Part shown: piece by piece, positions 51,553 to 59,935 of the stretch
Position numbering within the stretch: position 1 is the first letter of the stretch
How the letters are laid out: the number at the start of each line of letters is the position of its first letter
Source: Pseudomonas brassicacearum
Lineage (GTDB): Bacteria; Pseudomonadota; Gammaproteobacteria; Pseudomonadales; Pseudomonadaceae
Reading direction: 5' to 3'
DNA: 64,000 bases
NCBI RefSeq assembly: GCF_003732265.1
Contig: NZ_MOBK01000006.1
Span: forward strand, 310,001-374,000
The notes under the pieces: model-generated
Told to the model about the DNA's origin: nothing
The model's input: the letters and a program-made list of their open reading frames with translations, nothing else
Databases searched by the model: none
Made by a program: the position numbers and the translations under genes

Positions 51553-52884
51553 ATGAGCCTCAATGTACTGGAGGCGGGCGCGAGCCCGTCCGTTAGCCAC
51601 GACGAAGAAAAAGCCCTGGTCAGCAAGGTCGCCTGGCGCCTGATGCCGCTGATCATGGTTTGCTACCTGTTCGCGTTTTTCGACCGCATTAACATCAGCT
51701 TCGCCAAGTTCCAGTTGCAGACTGACCTGAGCCTGAGCGACACCGCTTACGGGCTCGGCGCCGGGCTGTTTGTGGTCGGCTACGTACTGTTCGAAGTGCC
51801 GAGCAACATGATGCTGTACAAGGTCGGCGCGCGGCGCTGGATCGCCCGGATCATGATGTCCTGGGGCCTCGCCACCGCCGCCATGGTCTTCGTCAACAGC
51901 GAATGGCAGTTCTACGCGCTGCGCTTTGTGATCGGTGCGATGGAAGCCGGTTTTGCCCCGGGCGTCCTGTATTACCTGACGCTGTGGTTCCCGCAGCACT
52001 ATCGTGGCCGCATCACCTCGATGCTGTTTCTGTCGTCGGCGTTCGCCGGTCTGGTTGGCGCACCGTTCTCCGGGCTGGTGCTGCAACACCTCGACGGCTT
52101 CCTCGACATGCGCGGCTGGCACTGGCTGTTCCTGCTCGGCGGCGTGCCGTGCATCGGCCTCGGTTTGCTGGTGCTGACCTTGCTCAAGGACCGCATAGAA
52201 GATGCCCATTGGCTGACCGCTTCCGAGAAGACCCTGCTGGCCAGCCGCATCGCACACCATGAGCCACACAAGAGTGGCGGCTCGTTGCTCGCGGCGCTGC
52301 GTATTCCGGGCTTCCTGACGCTGGGCCTGATCTACTTCCTGATCCAGGTGGCGTCTTACGGCTTGAATTTCTGGGCCCCGCAACTGATCCGTAGTGCCGG
52401 CACTGAAAGCCCGGTGATGATCGGTTTGCTGACTGCAATCCCCTACATCTGCGGCGCGATCAGCATGGTAGTGATCGGGCGCTTGTCCGACTCGACCGGC
52501 GAACGGCGCAAGTTTGTCGCCGGCCTGGTGGCGGTGGGCGCGGTAGGGTTCTTCTGCGCCGGGATCTTCGCTGATCACACGACCTTCCTGATTATTGCGC
52601 TGGGCTTGCTTGGTGCAGGGATCATCGCGTCGATTCCGAGCTTCTGGACCCTGCCGCCAAAACTGCTGGCCGGTGCTGGCGCAGGGGCGGCGGGCGGGAT
52701 TGCGGTGATCAATACTCTGGGCCAGTTCGGCGGCATCGTCAGCCCGGTCATGGTCGGACGGATCAAGGACCTGACCGGCAGCACGACGCCGGCGCTGTAT
52801 GTGATCGGTGTCTGTGCGCTGATCGCCGTTGCGTTGCTGATGTGGGGCCTGCCGCAGAAGCTGCGTACGCTCGACAAGTTCTAA
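51553..52884 (+). CDS. MFS transporter of the anion:cation symporter (ACS) family
   Basis: A 443-residue, 12-helix permease. FAFFDRINISFAKFQL in the first helix and FEVPSNMMLYKVGARRWIARIM in the loop after helix 2 are the hallmark of the ACS branch, which takes up organic anions such as tartrate, phthalate or hydroxyphenylacetate. ATG at 51553 follows TGGAGAA. Its place after a CoA-transferase and HMG-CoA-lyase-like enzyme suggests it imports the branched dicarboxylate they degrade. Confidence 0.88.
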   Translation: MSLNVLEAGASPSVSHDEEKALVSKVAWRLMPLIMVCYLFAFFDRINISFAKFQLQTDLSLSDTAYGLGAGLFVVGYVLFEVPSNMMLYKVGARRWIARIMMSWGLATAAMVFVNSEWQFYALRFVIGAMEAGFAPGVLYYLTLWFPQHYRGRITSMLFLSSAFAGLVGAPFSGLVLQHLDGFLDMRGWHWLFLLGGVPCIGLGLLVLTLLKDRIEDAHWLTASEKTLLASRIAHHEPHKSGGSLLAALRIPGFLTLGLIYFLIQVASYGLNFWAPQLIRSAGTESPVMIGLLTAIPYICGAISMVVIGRLSDSTGERRKFVAGLVAVGAVGFFCAGIFADHTTFLIIALGLLGAGIIASIPSFWTLPPKLLAGAGAGAAGGIAVINTLGQFGGIVSPVMVGRIKDLTGSTTPALYVIGVCALIAVALLMWGLPQKLRTLDKF

Positions 52885-52907
52885 AATCTGTGTCGTCGGA
52901 TAGACCG

Positions 52908-52986
52908 CTTTCGCGAGCAAGCCCGCTCCCACACTCGATTTGCGCCACGCCGCCGATCAAATGTGGGAGCGGGCTTGCTCGCGATG
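52908..52986. repeat. REPIN after the ACS transporter
   Basis: CTTTCGCGAGCAAGCCCGCT and AGCGGGCTTGCTCGCGATGG inverted. The stretch 52987-53201 up to the LysE gene shows nothing else recognisable. Confidence 0.85.
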
Positions 52987-53201
52987 GCGGCCTGACAGTC
53001 AACATCTTACCGTCAGTTCCCCTCAACCCTCCGTTTCCATTGCCTTCGCCGCCGAGATGTCGGCGATCTGGCGTCACGGCTGGCGGCCTGTCGACAACGG
53101 CCCTATGCCGGAATGAAGTTCTTCGACGATCAGTCAGTCCACGCGCAAGGACCTGAGATAGACTGGCGCCCATTCACCAGACAGTTCAAAAGGATTTCCC
53201 G

Positions 53202-53840
53202 ATGACCCCATCGCTGCTAATGGCAGTTCTCGCCTCGGGTTTTATCTACGGCATCACGCCGGGGCCGGGTGTGTTGGCGGTGTTCGGCATTGGCGCGGCG
53301 CGCGGTCGGCGGGCGGGGGCGGGGTTCTTGTGCGGGCATTTGCTGGGCGATGTGGTCTGGTGCAGTACCGCGTTGATCGCGATTGTCGGCGCGCGGGAAA
53401 TCGGCAGCACGGCATTCGATGTGTTGGGTGTGTTTAGCGGGTTGTACTTGTTCTGGCTGGGGTTGCGCGCCGTGCGGGCAAAACGTAGCAGTGCCGAGAC
53501 ACCTCAAGGCCCGGCTCGCCAACCGTTCTGGCACGGTATTCTGTTCGGCCTGACCAATCCCAAGGCATACCCGGTGGCGGTGGCTACGTTTACCGCGCTG
53601 CTGTCGAGCCGCGCGGAGTTGCTGCACTGGTCGATGCTGCCGTGGCTGATTGTGCTGAGCTTCGTCGGTGGCCTGATCGCCTACGCTATTCTCATCGGCA
53701 TCGTCGGTGCGCGGCAGGTTCGCGCCCTGTATCAACGCCACGAACTGGCGATCACCCGGTTGTGCGGGGTCATGTTTATCGGTTTTGCCATTAATGCCCT
53801 AGCGCACGCGTTGCCGGGGCTGGTCACGAACAAGACTTGA
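53202..53840 (+). CDS. LysE-family amino-acid exporter
   Basis: A 212-residue, six-helix exporter of the LysE/RhtB family. GITPGPGVLAVFGIGAARGRRAG near residue 18 and GILFGLTNPKAYPVAVATF near 112 are the two family motifs. It probably releases amino acids or related compounds; the substrate is unknown. AAAGGA precedes the ATG. The diguanylate-cyclase gene starts six bases after its stop. Confidence 0.87.
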   Translation: MTPSLLMAVLASGFIYGITPGPGVLAVFGIGAARGRRAGAGFLCGHLLGDVVWCSTALIAIVGAREIGSTAFDVLGVFSGLYLFWLGLRAVRAKRSSAETPQGPARQPFWHGILFGLTNPKAYPVAVATFTALLSSRAELLHWSMLPWLIVLSFVGGLIAYAILIGIVGARQVRALYQRHELAITRLCGVMFIGFAINALAHALPGLVTNKT

Positions 53841-53846
53841 GGCCAT

Positions 53847-55208
53847 ATGCAAGAGACCATGGCATCCAGAAATTCCGCGCCGTTGGCGAGCTACATCGAT
53901 CTGTTGCTGGACGCCGTTTGTGCGGTCGACAAGCAAGGTCGCTTCGTTTTTGTCAGTGCGGCGTGCGAGCGCATTTTTGGCTACACCGCCGATGAACTGA
54001 TCGGCCAGCCGATGATCGACATGGTGCATCCCGGCGACCGCCAGCGCACCCTCGATGCCGCGCGGGAAATCATGGGCGGCGAGCCCAAACTCAATTTCGA
54101 AAACCGTTACCTGCGCAAGGACGGCCAGGTGGCGCACATCCTCTGGTCGGCGCGCTGGTCGGAGCTCGATCAGTTGCGCATCGCCGTGGCTCGGGACATC
54201 ACCGAACGCAAGCTGGCCGAGTCCCGGCAAGCGGCGTTGTATGCGATTTCCGAAGCGGCTCACGCGGCGGAAGACTTGCTGGCGCTGTTCAAGCGCATTC
54301 ACCTGATCATCGGCGAATGGCTGCCCGCGCTGAATTTCTCCGTGGCGCTGTATGACGAACACTGCGCGCAGCTGAATTTTCCCTATCACGTCAACGACCA
54401 TGAGCTGCAACCCGAGCAGCCCGGCACCATCACCGGGCGCCTGTGTGCGGAAGTGATCCGCAGCGGCCTGCCAATTTTGCTGACCCCGGACCAGGGCCAT
54501 TCGCCCGCAGGCTTTGAAATGTTGGTCGAGGGGCCGAACTCACCGTGCTGGCTCGGTGTACCCCTGAATTCGCAAAACGGCACCATCGGCGCGCTCATCG
54601 TCAAAAGCGTTCCGGGTGGCGAGCGCTACACCGAGCGGGACAAGGAACTGCTGCAATACGTCTGCGCCCAGGTCGCGACCGCCATCGAGCGCAAGCAATT
54701 GCATGCCCGGTTGCAGCGCATGGCGCAGTACGACCAGTTGACTCAACTGCCCAATCGCGAGCTGCTGCGAGATCGTCTCAAAGCTTCACTGGCGCTGGCT
54801 CGAGCCGATGGCGGGCGCATGGCGTTGCTGTACGTCGACCTCGATCGTTTCAAGGACGTTAACGACACCCACGGTCATGCGGTGGGCGACATGCTGTTGC
54901 AAGCGGTGGCCAATCGGATCAAAGGTTGCGTGCGCGAAACCGACACCGTGGCGCGTATCGGCGGGGACGAGTTTGTGGTGTTGTTGCATAGCATCCACGG
55001 CCTGGAAGACGCCGACAGCGTGGCGGAAAAAATCCTCCAGGTCCTGGCTCAGCCGCTGCGTCTGGACGGGCATAACCTGAACATCCACACCAGTATCGGC
55101 GTCGCTCATTACCCCGAGCACGGCACCGAAGAAAAGCAGTTGTTCAGGCATGCCGACGAGGCCATGTACGCCGCCAAACGCCAGCATCACCTGCGACTCG
55201 AAGTCTGA
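53847..55208 (+). CDS. PAS-GAF-GGDEF diguanylate cyclase
   Basis: A 453-residue soluble signalling protein: PAS domain at about 12-125 (VCAVDKQGRFVFVSAACERI), GAF domain at about 145-285 and GGDEF domain at about 295-450. The active site is intact (ARIGGDEFVVLL), so it should make cyclic di-GMP from GTP. No membrane helix is seen. The ATG at 53847 is used; Met5 is an alternative. A product-inhibition RxxD site is not obvious. It follows the LysE gene by six bases and may share its promoter. Confidence 0.88.
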   Translation: MQETMASRNSAPLASYIDLLLDAVCAVDKQGRFVFVSAACERIFGYTADELIGQPMIDMVHPGDRQRTLDAAREIMGGEPKLNFENRYLRKDGQVAHILWSARWSELDQLRIAVARDITERKLAESRQAALYAISEAAHAAEDLLALFKRIHLIIGEWLPALNFSVALYDEHCAQLNFPYHVNDHELQPEQPGTITGRLCAEVIRSGLPILLTPDQGHSPAGFEMLVEGPNSPCWLGVPLNSQNGTIGALIVKSVPGGERYTERDKELLQYVCAQVATAIERKQLHARLQRMAQYDQLTQLPNRELLRDRLKASLALARADGGRMALLYVDLDRFKDVNDTHGHAVGDMLLQAVANRIKGCVRETDTVARIGGDEFVVLLHSIHGLEDADSVAEKILQVLAQPLRLDGHNLNIHTSIGVAHYPEHGTEEKQLFRHADEAMYAAKRQHHLRLEV

Positions 55209-55325
55209 TATTTCGCCGCCGTTCGTCGCGGCGTTTTCAGGTTTTCTAAACCTTTTGGGGCTCGTTCATTCTGATTTTATGCGGGCTGCTGCTCGCCTGG
55301 ATCATTTACCAAGAGGTAGAGAATC

Positions 55326-55484
55326 ATGCCTAACTCAAGAAACTCGAACTCGGGAAACTTCGCCAACGATCGAACGAAGGCGTCTGAAGCCGGTCGCAAA
55401 GGTGGGAAAACCACCACAACGACTGTTGATAAAGACTCTACGAAACCCGAGATGGGCCGCAAAGGTCCTCAGAAGTCCAAGTAG
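55326..55484 (+). CDS. KGG-motif stress-induced peptide (YciG-like)
   Basis: A 52-residue protein, MPNSRNSNSGNFANDRTKAS and on, with a KGG-type repeat (EAGRKGGK) and a second GRKG near the C-terminus. It is rich in Gly, Lys and Thr, and disordered. Such peptides of the KGG/YciG or 'general stress protein' group are often RpoS-dependent. AAGAGG precedes the ATG. The DUF4142 gene follows 75 bp later, another stress-type family. Confidence 0.78.
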   Translation: MPNSRNSNSGNFANDRTKASEAGRKGGKTTTTTVDKDSTKPEMGRKGPQKSK

Positions 55485-55559
55485 TGATTGAAGGTGGTTT
55501 TGATCGAGAGGCGGGGGCGCAAGCTCCCGCTTGAATTTTTTCAGAAGGAGGGCGCGACC

Positions 55560-56063
55560 ATGAGCCGGATGGCCACCCGAATACGTAACACAGGTTTCGC
55601 CACGTTACTGGGATTGTGCGCCAGCAGTGCCTTTGCCCAGTCCCCCGCCGAATTCATCAACGATACCTCGGCCCAAGGCATGGCCGACATCGAAGCCAGT
55701 CGCCTGGCGCATCAGAAATCCGAATCCAAAGAGGTCAAGGACTACACCATCGTCGTCATCAACGACCGCACCACCGCCAACCAGCACCTGGCGAAAATCG
55801 CCAAACAACTGGATTTGCCAGTGGCCCCGCGCGAAGAAGTGGTCGACAAGGCCAAAGCCTTGATGCCGCAAGCGATGGACGGCGCAACCTTTGATCAGGC
55901 CTACGCCGCCAGTCAGGTGAAAACCACTCAGCAAGCCATCGAGCAACTTCAGCAGCAAGCGCAAACCACGGACATTCCGCAAATCAAAGCGTTCGCTGAA
56001 GAAACCCTGCCCAAACTGCAAAACCATCTACAAATGGCCAGGGCGTTGCAGGCCGGTCTATAA
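55560..56063 (+). CDS. DUF4142 periplasmic protein
   Basis: A 167-residue exported protein with a signal peptide cleaved after AFA/QS (about residue 26). The mature part is a ferritin-like four-helix DUF4142 domain: AEFINDTSAQGMADIEASRLA, then HQKSESKEVKDYTIVVINDR and LPKLQNHLQMARAL. AGAAGGAG lies before the ATG. It stands next to a KGG stress peptide; function unknown, but general stress roles are likely from the context. A strong terminator follows. Confidence 0.87.
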   Translation: MSRMATRIRNTGFATLLGLCASSAFAQSPAEFINDTSAQGMADIEASRLAHQKSESKEVKDYTIVVINDRTTANQHLAKIAKQLDLPVAPREEVVDKAKALMPQAMDGATFDQAYAASQVKTTQQAIEQLQQQAQTTDIPQIKAFAEETLPKLQNHLQMARALQAGL

Positions 56064-56085
56064 CCCGGTTTTTTACGACGTTTAA

Positions 56086-56125
56086 AGCAAACGGCGCGTG
56101 ATTTACATCACGCGCCGTTTTGTTT
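56086..56125. terminator. Terminator between the DUF4142 and iron-permease genes
   Basis: AACGGCGCGTGAT and ATCACGCGCCGTT are exact complements (56090-56102, 56107-56119) with loop TTAC and a T-rich tail. It can serve both convergent genes. Confidence 0.88.
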
Positions 56126-56129
56126 GTGT

Positions 56130-56540
56130 TCAGCACTTATTCAAATCCTGTTTGCGCTGGCTCGTCGTCGCCAGCCCCGCCAGGTCATGCACATCTTTTT
56201 CGCCCATGGCCCGATAGTGCCGGCGCAGCGCCTCCAGTTGCTTGAGGTCCAACAACTCCAGCCCCAGCATCGCGTTCTGCGCCTCCTTGTTCACCCGCAG
56301 CAACTCATCGATTTTCAAATGCAGGATGTCGGTGTCGCGGTTCTGCGTGTTCTGGATCAGGAACACCATCAGGAACGTGATGATGGTGGTGGAGGTGTTG
56401 ATGACCAGTTGCCAGGTGTCGTTGAAGCCAAAAATAGGACCGCTCAGGGCCCACAGAATAATAAGAATAAGCGCCCCCATGAATGTCTTGGGGCTGCCGG
56501 CCCACAGGGCGAGTTTCTGCGAGATTTTTGCGAATTTCAT
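56130..56540 (-). CDS. Low-affinity iron permease family protein
   Basis: A 136-residue membrane protein with two helices (about 21-40 and 48-66): FMGALILIILWALSGPIFGF and NTSTTIITFLMVFLIQNTQN, followed by the conserved RDTDILHLKIDELLR cytoplasmic segment. This matches the bacterial PF04120 'low affinity iron permease' family related by name to yeast Fet4. Actual iron transport is doubtful for such a short protein. The ATG at 56540 fits the family; longer in-frame starts run into the upstream region. Confidence 0.85.
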   Translation of the reverse strand: MKFAKISQKLALWAGSPKTFMGALILIILWALSGPIFGFNDTWQLVINTSTTIITFLMVFLIQNTQNRDTDILHLKIDELLRVNKEAQNAMLGLELLDLKQLEALRRHYRAMGEKDVHDLAGLATTSQRKQDLNKC

Positions 56541-56777
56541 AGCCGTGTTCCTTATTGGGATGCGCCTGAATGTGTGACAGCGCGGACAGGATGAAAATTC
56601 TTTCGGGTTTTGCGCACTCATGGAAGGCCGTATTGCGCTGGCTTCGGATGTAAGAAACCTCTGTATTTCGCAAATCCTGATCGGAATCTTTCTTTGTGCC
56701 GGTTTGTGTCTAGTATCAAGGGCAGTCAATTTGCCAGCATGCAAGCACACGGATCGAAACCAGCTCAGAGGTCACTC

Positions 56778-57863
56778 ATGGAATTCTTCGAAAAGTTAGC
56801 AAGTCTAGCCGCCAAAGTTCGTTTGCAGAGCGCTGCAATTCAGACGGAAGAAGCGACCAAAAACGCTTTTGTCATGCCGTTTATCAGCACAGTACTGGGC
56901 TACGATGTCTTCGATCCGACTGAAGTGACTCCCGAGTTCGTTTGCGATATCGGCACGAAAAAAGGAGAAAAAATTGATTACGCAATCATGAAGGGAGGAG
57001 AAGTTCAGATCCTCATCGAATGCAAAAAAATAGGCGAGCCACTCCACATCAATCACGCGTCTCAGTTGTTTCGTTATTTCCATGTCACCAGCGCTCGAAT
57101 CTCCATCCTTACTAACGGTCAGGTCTACAAATTCTTCACCGACCTGGATGCGCCCAACAAGATGGATGAGAAGCCGTTCCTTGAACTCGACCTGTTGGAC
57201 ATCGATGAGTATTCCGTCCCGGAATTGGTAAAACTCACCAAATCAGCTTTCGATGTGGATTCGATCATCAGCGCCGCAGGTGAATTGAAGTACGTCAGCC
57301 AAATCAAAAAGGTCATTGCGGCTCAAGTCAGCAAACCCGATGACGACTTCGTCAAAGTGTTCGCTTCGCGTGTCTACGACGGGGTGATTACTCAAAAGGT
57401 CCGCGAGCAGTTTCATGAACTGACAAGAAAAGCGGTGGTGCAATTTCTCAATGATCAAATCAACGACAGGCTCAAGTCCGCCATGAGCGGTGCCATACAA
57501 CCTGCGTTGGCTTCTCTGCCAGTTTCGTCCAGCGGGGCTGATCAACCGGATGTGCGGGACGAGTCGGAGGACAAGGTCCTGACGACATTGGAAGAACTGG
57601 AGGGGTATCACATCGTTCGTGCCGTGGTCCGGTCTGTGGTCGATGCCAAGCGGATTGTTCAGCGCGACACTCAGAGTTACTTCGGTATTCTGCTCGACGA
57701 CAACAACCGTAAACCGATCTGTCGCCTGCACTTCAATCGTTCACAGAAGTACATCGGCATTTTTGACGAAGAGAAGAATGAAACCCGACACGCGATAAAT
57801 TCGGTAGACGATATCTACGAGTATTCGGATCATTTGAAGAAGACGGTTGGGTATTACGCCTAG
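56778..57863 (+). CDS. Stand-alone HsdR N-terminal-like nuclease-domain protein
   Basis: 361 residues. The first 150 resemble the type I restriction HSDR_N / COG4748 domain: Asp67 in EKIDYAIM and Glu81-Cys-Lys83 in ILIECKK form a PD-(D/E)xK pattern; NHASQLFRYFHVT follows. The rest (160-361) is unlike HsdR: no helicase motifs, and the C-terminus DNNRKPICRLHFNRSQKYIG resembles a small beta domain. AGAGGTC precedes the ATG. GC content is visibly lower than in neighbours and no hsdM or hsdS is near, so it may be a horizontally acquired orphan, possibly defensive. Confidence 0.78.
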   Translation: MEFFEKLASLAAKVRLQSAAIQTEEATKNAFVMPFISTVLGYDVFDPTEVTPEFVCDIGTKKGEKIDYAIMKGGEVQILIECKKIGEPLHINHASQLFRYFHVTSARISILTNGQVYKFFTDLDAPNKMDEKPFLELDLLDIDEYSVPELVKLTKSAFDVDSIISAAGELKYVSQIKKVIAAQVSKPDDDFVKVFASRVYDGVITQKVREQFHELTRKAVVQFLNDQINDRLKSAMSGAIQPALASLPVSSSGADQPDVRDESEDKVLTTLEELEGYHIVRAVVRSVVDAKRIVQRDTQSYFGILLDDNNRKPICRLHFNRSQKYIGIFDEEKNETRHAINSVDDIYEYSDHLKKTVGYYA

Positions 57864-57930
57864 CATCGATTGTCGTAAACCAGCAAAGATTGGCCGATAC
57901 GGCCAATGCCAGTTAAGGATGATGCATACC

Positions 57931-58039
57931 TTGTGGCGAGGGAGCTTGCTCCCGCTGGACTGCGCAGCAGTCCCCTTCTTTTTTGGGTGAGAAAGGGGGG
58001 ACGCTTCGCACCCCAGCGGGAGCAAGCTCCCTCGCCACA
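57931..58039. repeat. REPIN of the GTGGCGAGGGAGCTTGCTCCC subtype
   Basis: TTGTGGCGAGGGAGCTTGCT at 57931 and AGCAAGCTCCCTCGCCACA ending 58039 are inverse copies with further pairing through GCTGG/CCAGC. The centre holds a T-rich stretch (57977-57984). Confidence 0.85.
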
Positions 58040-58174
58040 GGTTTCTTATCGCTTGTGCTTCTCCGGCATAAGCCTAGGTGGTCGGTTTTTTGTGGCTGTT
58101 GTTTGCTACTTCAGTTTCACTACCCAACTCAAGTTACCCATCGCCTCGCAACAACGCACCGACAGGAGAACGCA

Positions 58175-58945
58175 ATGAGTTGGTCCGCCAAACAATACGT
58201 CGCTTTTGAAGATGAACGCACCCGCCCGGCACGAGACCTGCTCGCGGCCATCCCGCTGGTGGATGCGCGCTCAGCCATCGACATCGGGTGCGGTCCTGGC
58301 AATTCGACCGAGTTGCTGGTCGAGCGCTTCACCGGCGCCACGGTGCGTGGCGTCGACAGTTCGACCGACATGATCGAGGCCGCTCGCAAGCGCCTGCCAA
58401 ACGTGCAGTTCGACACCGTTGATATCGGAACCTGGAACGATAGCGGCCCGTTCGACGTGATTTTCGCCAACGCCGTGTTGCAATGGCTGCCCGATCACGC
58501 GACGTTACTGCCGTCGCTGGCCACCCGACTGACCGAGGGCGGCAGCCTGGCCATCCAGATGCCCGACAACCTCAACGAACCGTCCCATCGCCTGATGCGC
58601 GAAGTAGCCGCCGAAGGCCCGTGGGCCAGCAAACTGGCGGATGCCGCCGGTCAACGCACAGAGATGGCCAGTGCCAGCGATTACTACTCGATGCTGCGGC
58701 CGCACTGTGCGCGCGTCGATGTGTGGCGCACCACCTACCATCATCCGCTGGCGGGTGGCGCGTCGGGTGTGGTCGAGTGGTTCAAGGGCAGCGGTTTGCG
58801 GCCGTTTCTCGAACCGCTGGATGACGCGGAAAAGGTGCAATACCTCAAGCAATACCACGCGGCGATTGAGCAGGCTTATCCGGCGTTGAACGATGGTTCG
58901 GTGCTGTTGCCGTTTCCGCGGTTGTTTATTGTTGCGACTCGATAA
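58175..58945 (+). CDS. tam: Trans-aconitate 2-methyltransferase Tam
   Basis: A 256-residue SAM methyltransferase close to E. coli Tam in length and order of motifs: DIGCGPG at 36-42, GVDSSTDMIEAAR after it, FDVIFANAVLQWLPDH for the motif-IV region, and the ending LPFPRLFIVATR. It methylates trans-aconitate that forms spontaneously from cis-aconitate and inhibits aconitase. ACAGGAGA precedes the ATG at 58175. It appears monocistronic. A more distant relative lies beside pcaC. Confidence 0.88.
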   Translation: MSWSAKQYVAFEDERTRPARDLLAAIPLVDARSAIDIGCGPGNSTELLVERFTGATVRGVDSSTDMIEAARKRLPNVQFDTVDIGTWNDSGPFDVIFANAVLQWLPDHATLLPSLATRLTEGGSLAIQMPDNLNEPSHRLMREVAAEGPWASKLADAAGQRTEMASASDYYSMLRPHCARVDVWRTTYHHPLAGGASGVVEWFKGSGLRPFLEPLDDAEKVQYLKQYHAAIEQAYPALNDGSVLLPFPRLFIVATR

Positions 58946-58947
58946 TG

Positions 58948-58985
58948 CAAAAAGGGACGGATCACGCTGAGCGTTATCTGTCCCT
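58948..58985 (-). terminator. Terminator of the 34-residue membrane peptide gene
   Basis: On the minus strand AGGGAC...GTCCCT, with GAT/ATC and ACGC/GCGT pairs inside, forms a stem of about 13 pairs and two mismatches, followed by TTTTT. Its left arm overlaps the last codons of the small gene. It may also help stop tam transcription from the other side. Confidence 0.7.
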
Positions 58986-59078
58986 GTGTTTGGCACTCAA
59001 GTATTCAAAAATAAACGAAGCAAAGCCGAACAACCCGATCAACGAAATGATCATGATCCCCAACTCTGAATTGTCCAT
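58974..59078 (-). CDS. Unannotated 34-residue single-pass membrane peptide
   Basis: ATG at 59078 to TAA at 58974: MDNSELGIMIISLIGLFGFA, then SFIFEYLSAKHRDR. It has an acidic N-terminus, a hydrophobic helix (about residues 7-25) and a basic cytoplasmic tail, giving a clear N-out/C-in signal-anchor layout. A minus-strand rho-independent terminator immediately follows the stop. The ribosome-binding site (AGAGA, six bases upstream) is moderate. I do not recognise the family; it resembles in build the small subunits of oxidases and regulators such as CcoM, CydX or KdpF. Confidence 0.6.
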   Translation of the reverse strand: MDNSELGIMIISLIGLFGFASFIFEYLSAKHRDR

Positions 59079-59206
59079 GTAGATCTCTAGGTGAATGTTG
59101 AGCTGACAGAATAAGGCACCTGTAGTCAGGACCAACACCGCACTACTGCTTCTTTACCTGATTTCAAAGACCTATACGCAAAATATACAAGAACCCGGCG
59201 TGGCTC

Positions 59207-59935
59207 TTAGCGATGAACGCTAACCAGCAACATCATCGGCCGTTCCCGCTCTTCGGCCAGCGCCGGTTGCGCCGCGACCTCGGCATCGCTCGGCCCCCAT
59301 TCGTTGACATGCTCGATGCTGAAACCCGCGCCAATCAGCGTATTGAACAGCGTGCCAAGGGTTCGGTGCTGCTTGATCACGCCTTCCGCCAGCCAGTTCG
59401 TCACCCGCTCGCCTTCCCGTTGATAACTGTCCACCGGCCACCGCTTGCGGCCCTCGCCGTCGATCAACCATCCCGGATTGCGCGGAGCCATGAAGATCGG
59501 ATGCTCGATGGAAAACACAAAGCGCGAACCAGGTTGAAGGGCCGCGTGGATCGTCGCGAACAACCCCGGCAGATCCTTGATGTAGTGCAGCGCCAGTGAG
59601 CTGTACGCCAGGTCGAAACCGCCTTTGGGTAAATCAAGCTGTTCCAGATCTGCCCGTGAATAGTGGATATTTTCCGCCGATGTAGTTTTGCGAGCCTGCT
59701 CCAGCATCTTCTCCGAGACGTCCAGACCGAGCACGCTATCAGCGCCTCGCTCACTGGCCCAGCGGCTGAACCAGCCGTAACCGCAACCGAGGTCTACGAC
59801 CTTCAGGCCTTTCATCGGTGGCAGCATTGATTTGAGTGTTGGCCATTCCGGTGCTGCGTCGAGGCCTCCGAGGGAACGGCCCATTTGGCTGTAGCCCTGG
59901 AAAAACTCCGGATCGTCGTAGATGTTTTGAGTCAT
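59207..59935 (-). CDS. Class I SAM-dependent methyltransferase
   Basis: A 242-residue methyltransferase from the ATG at 59935 (MTQNIYDDPEFFQGYSQMGR). Motif I is VVDLGCGYGWFSRWA near residue 48; LGLDVSEKMLEQAR and FDLAYSSLALHYIKDLPG follow. It belongs to the UbiE/COQ5-like superfamily but is not UbiE itself. A longer in-frame start adds a Pro/Arg-rich stretch that looks non-coding. The substrate is unknown; the gene is alone. Confidence 0.83.
   Translation of the reverse strand: MTQNIYDDPEFFQGYSQMGRSLGGLDAAPEWPTLKSMLPPMKGLKVVDLGCGYGWFSRWASERGADSVLGLDVSEKMLEQARKTTSAENIHYSRADLEQLDLPKGGFDLAYSSLALHYIKDLPGLFATIHAALQPGSRFVFSIEHPIFMAPRNPGWLIDGEGRKRWPVDSYQREGERVTNWLAEGVIKQHRTLGTLFNTLIGAGFSIEHVNEWGPSDAEVAAQPALAEERERPMMLLVSVHR

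Noticed and set aside
56778..57863. A type I restriction-modification system
   Set aside because: Only an HsdR-N-like domain is present; no helicase motor, HsdM or HsdS was found within the window.
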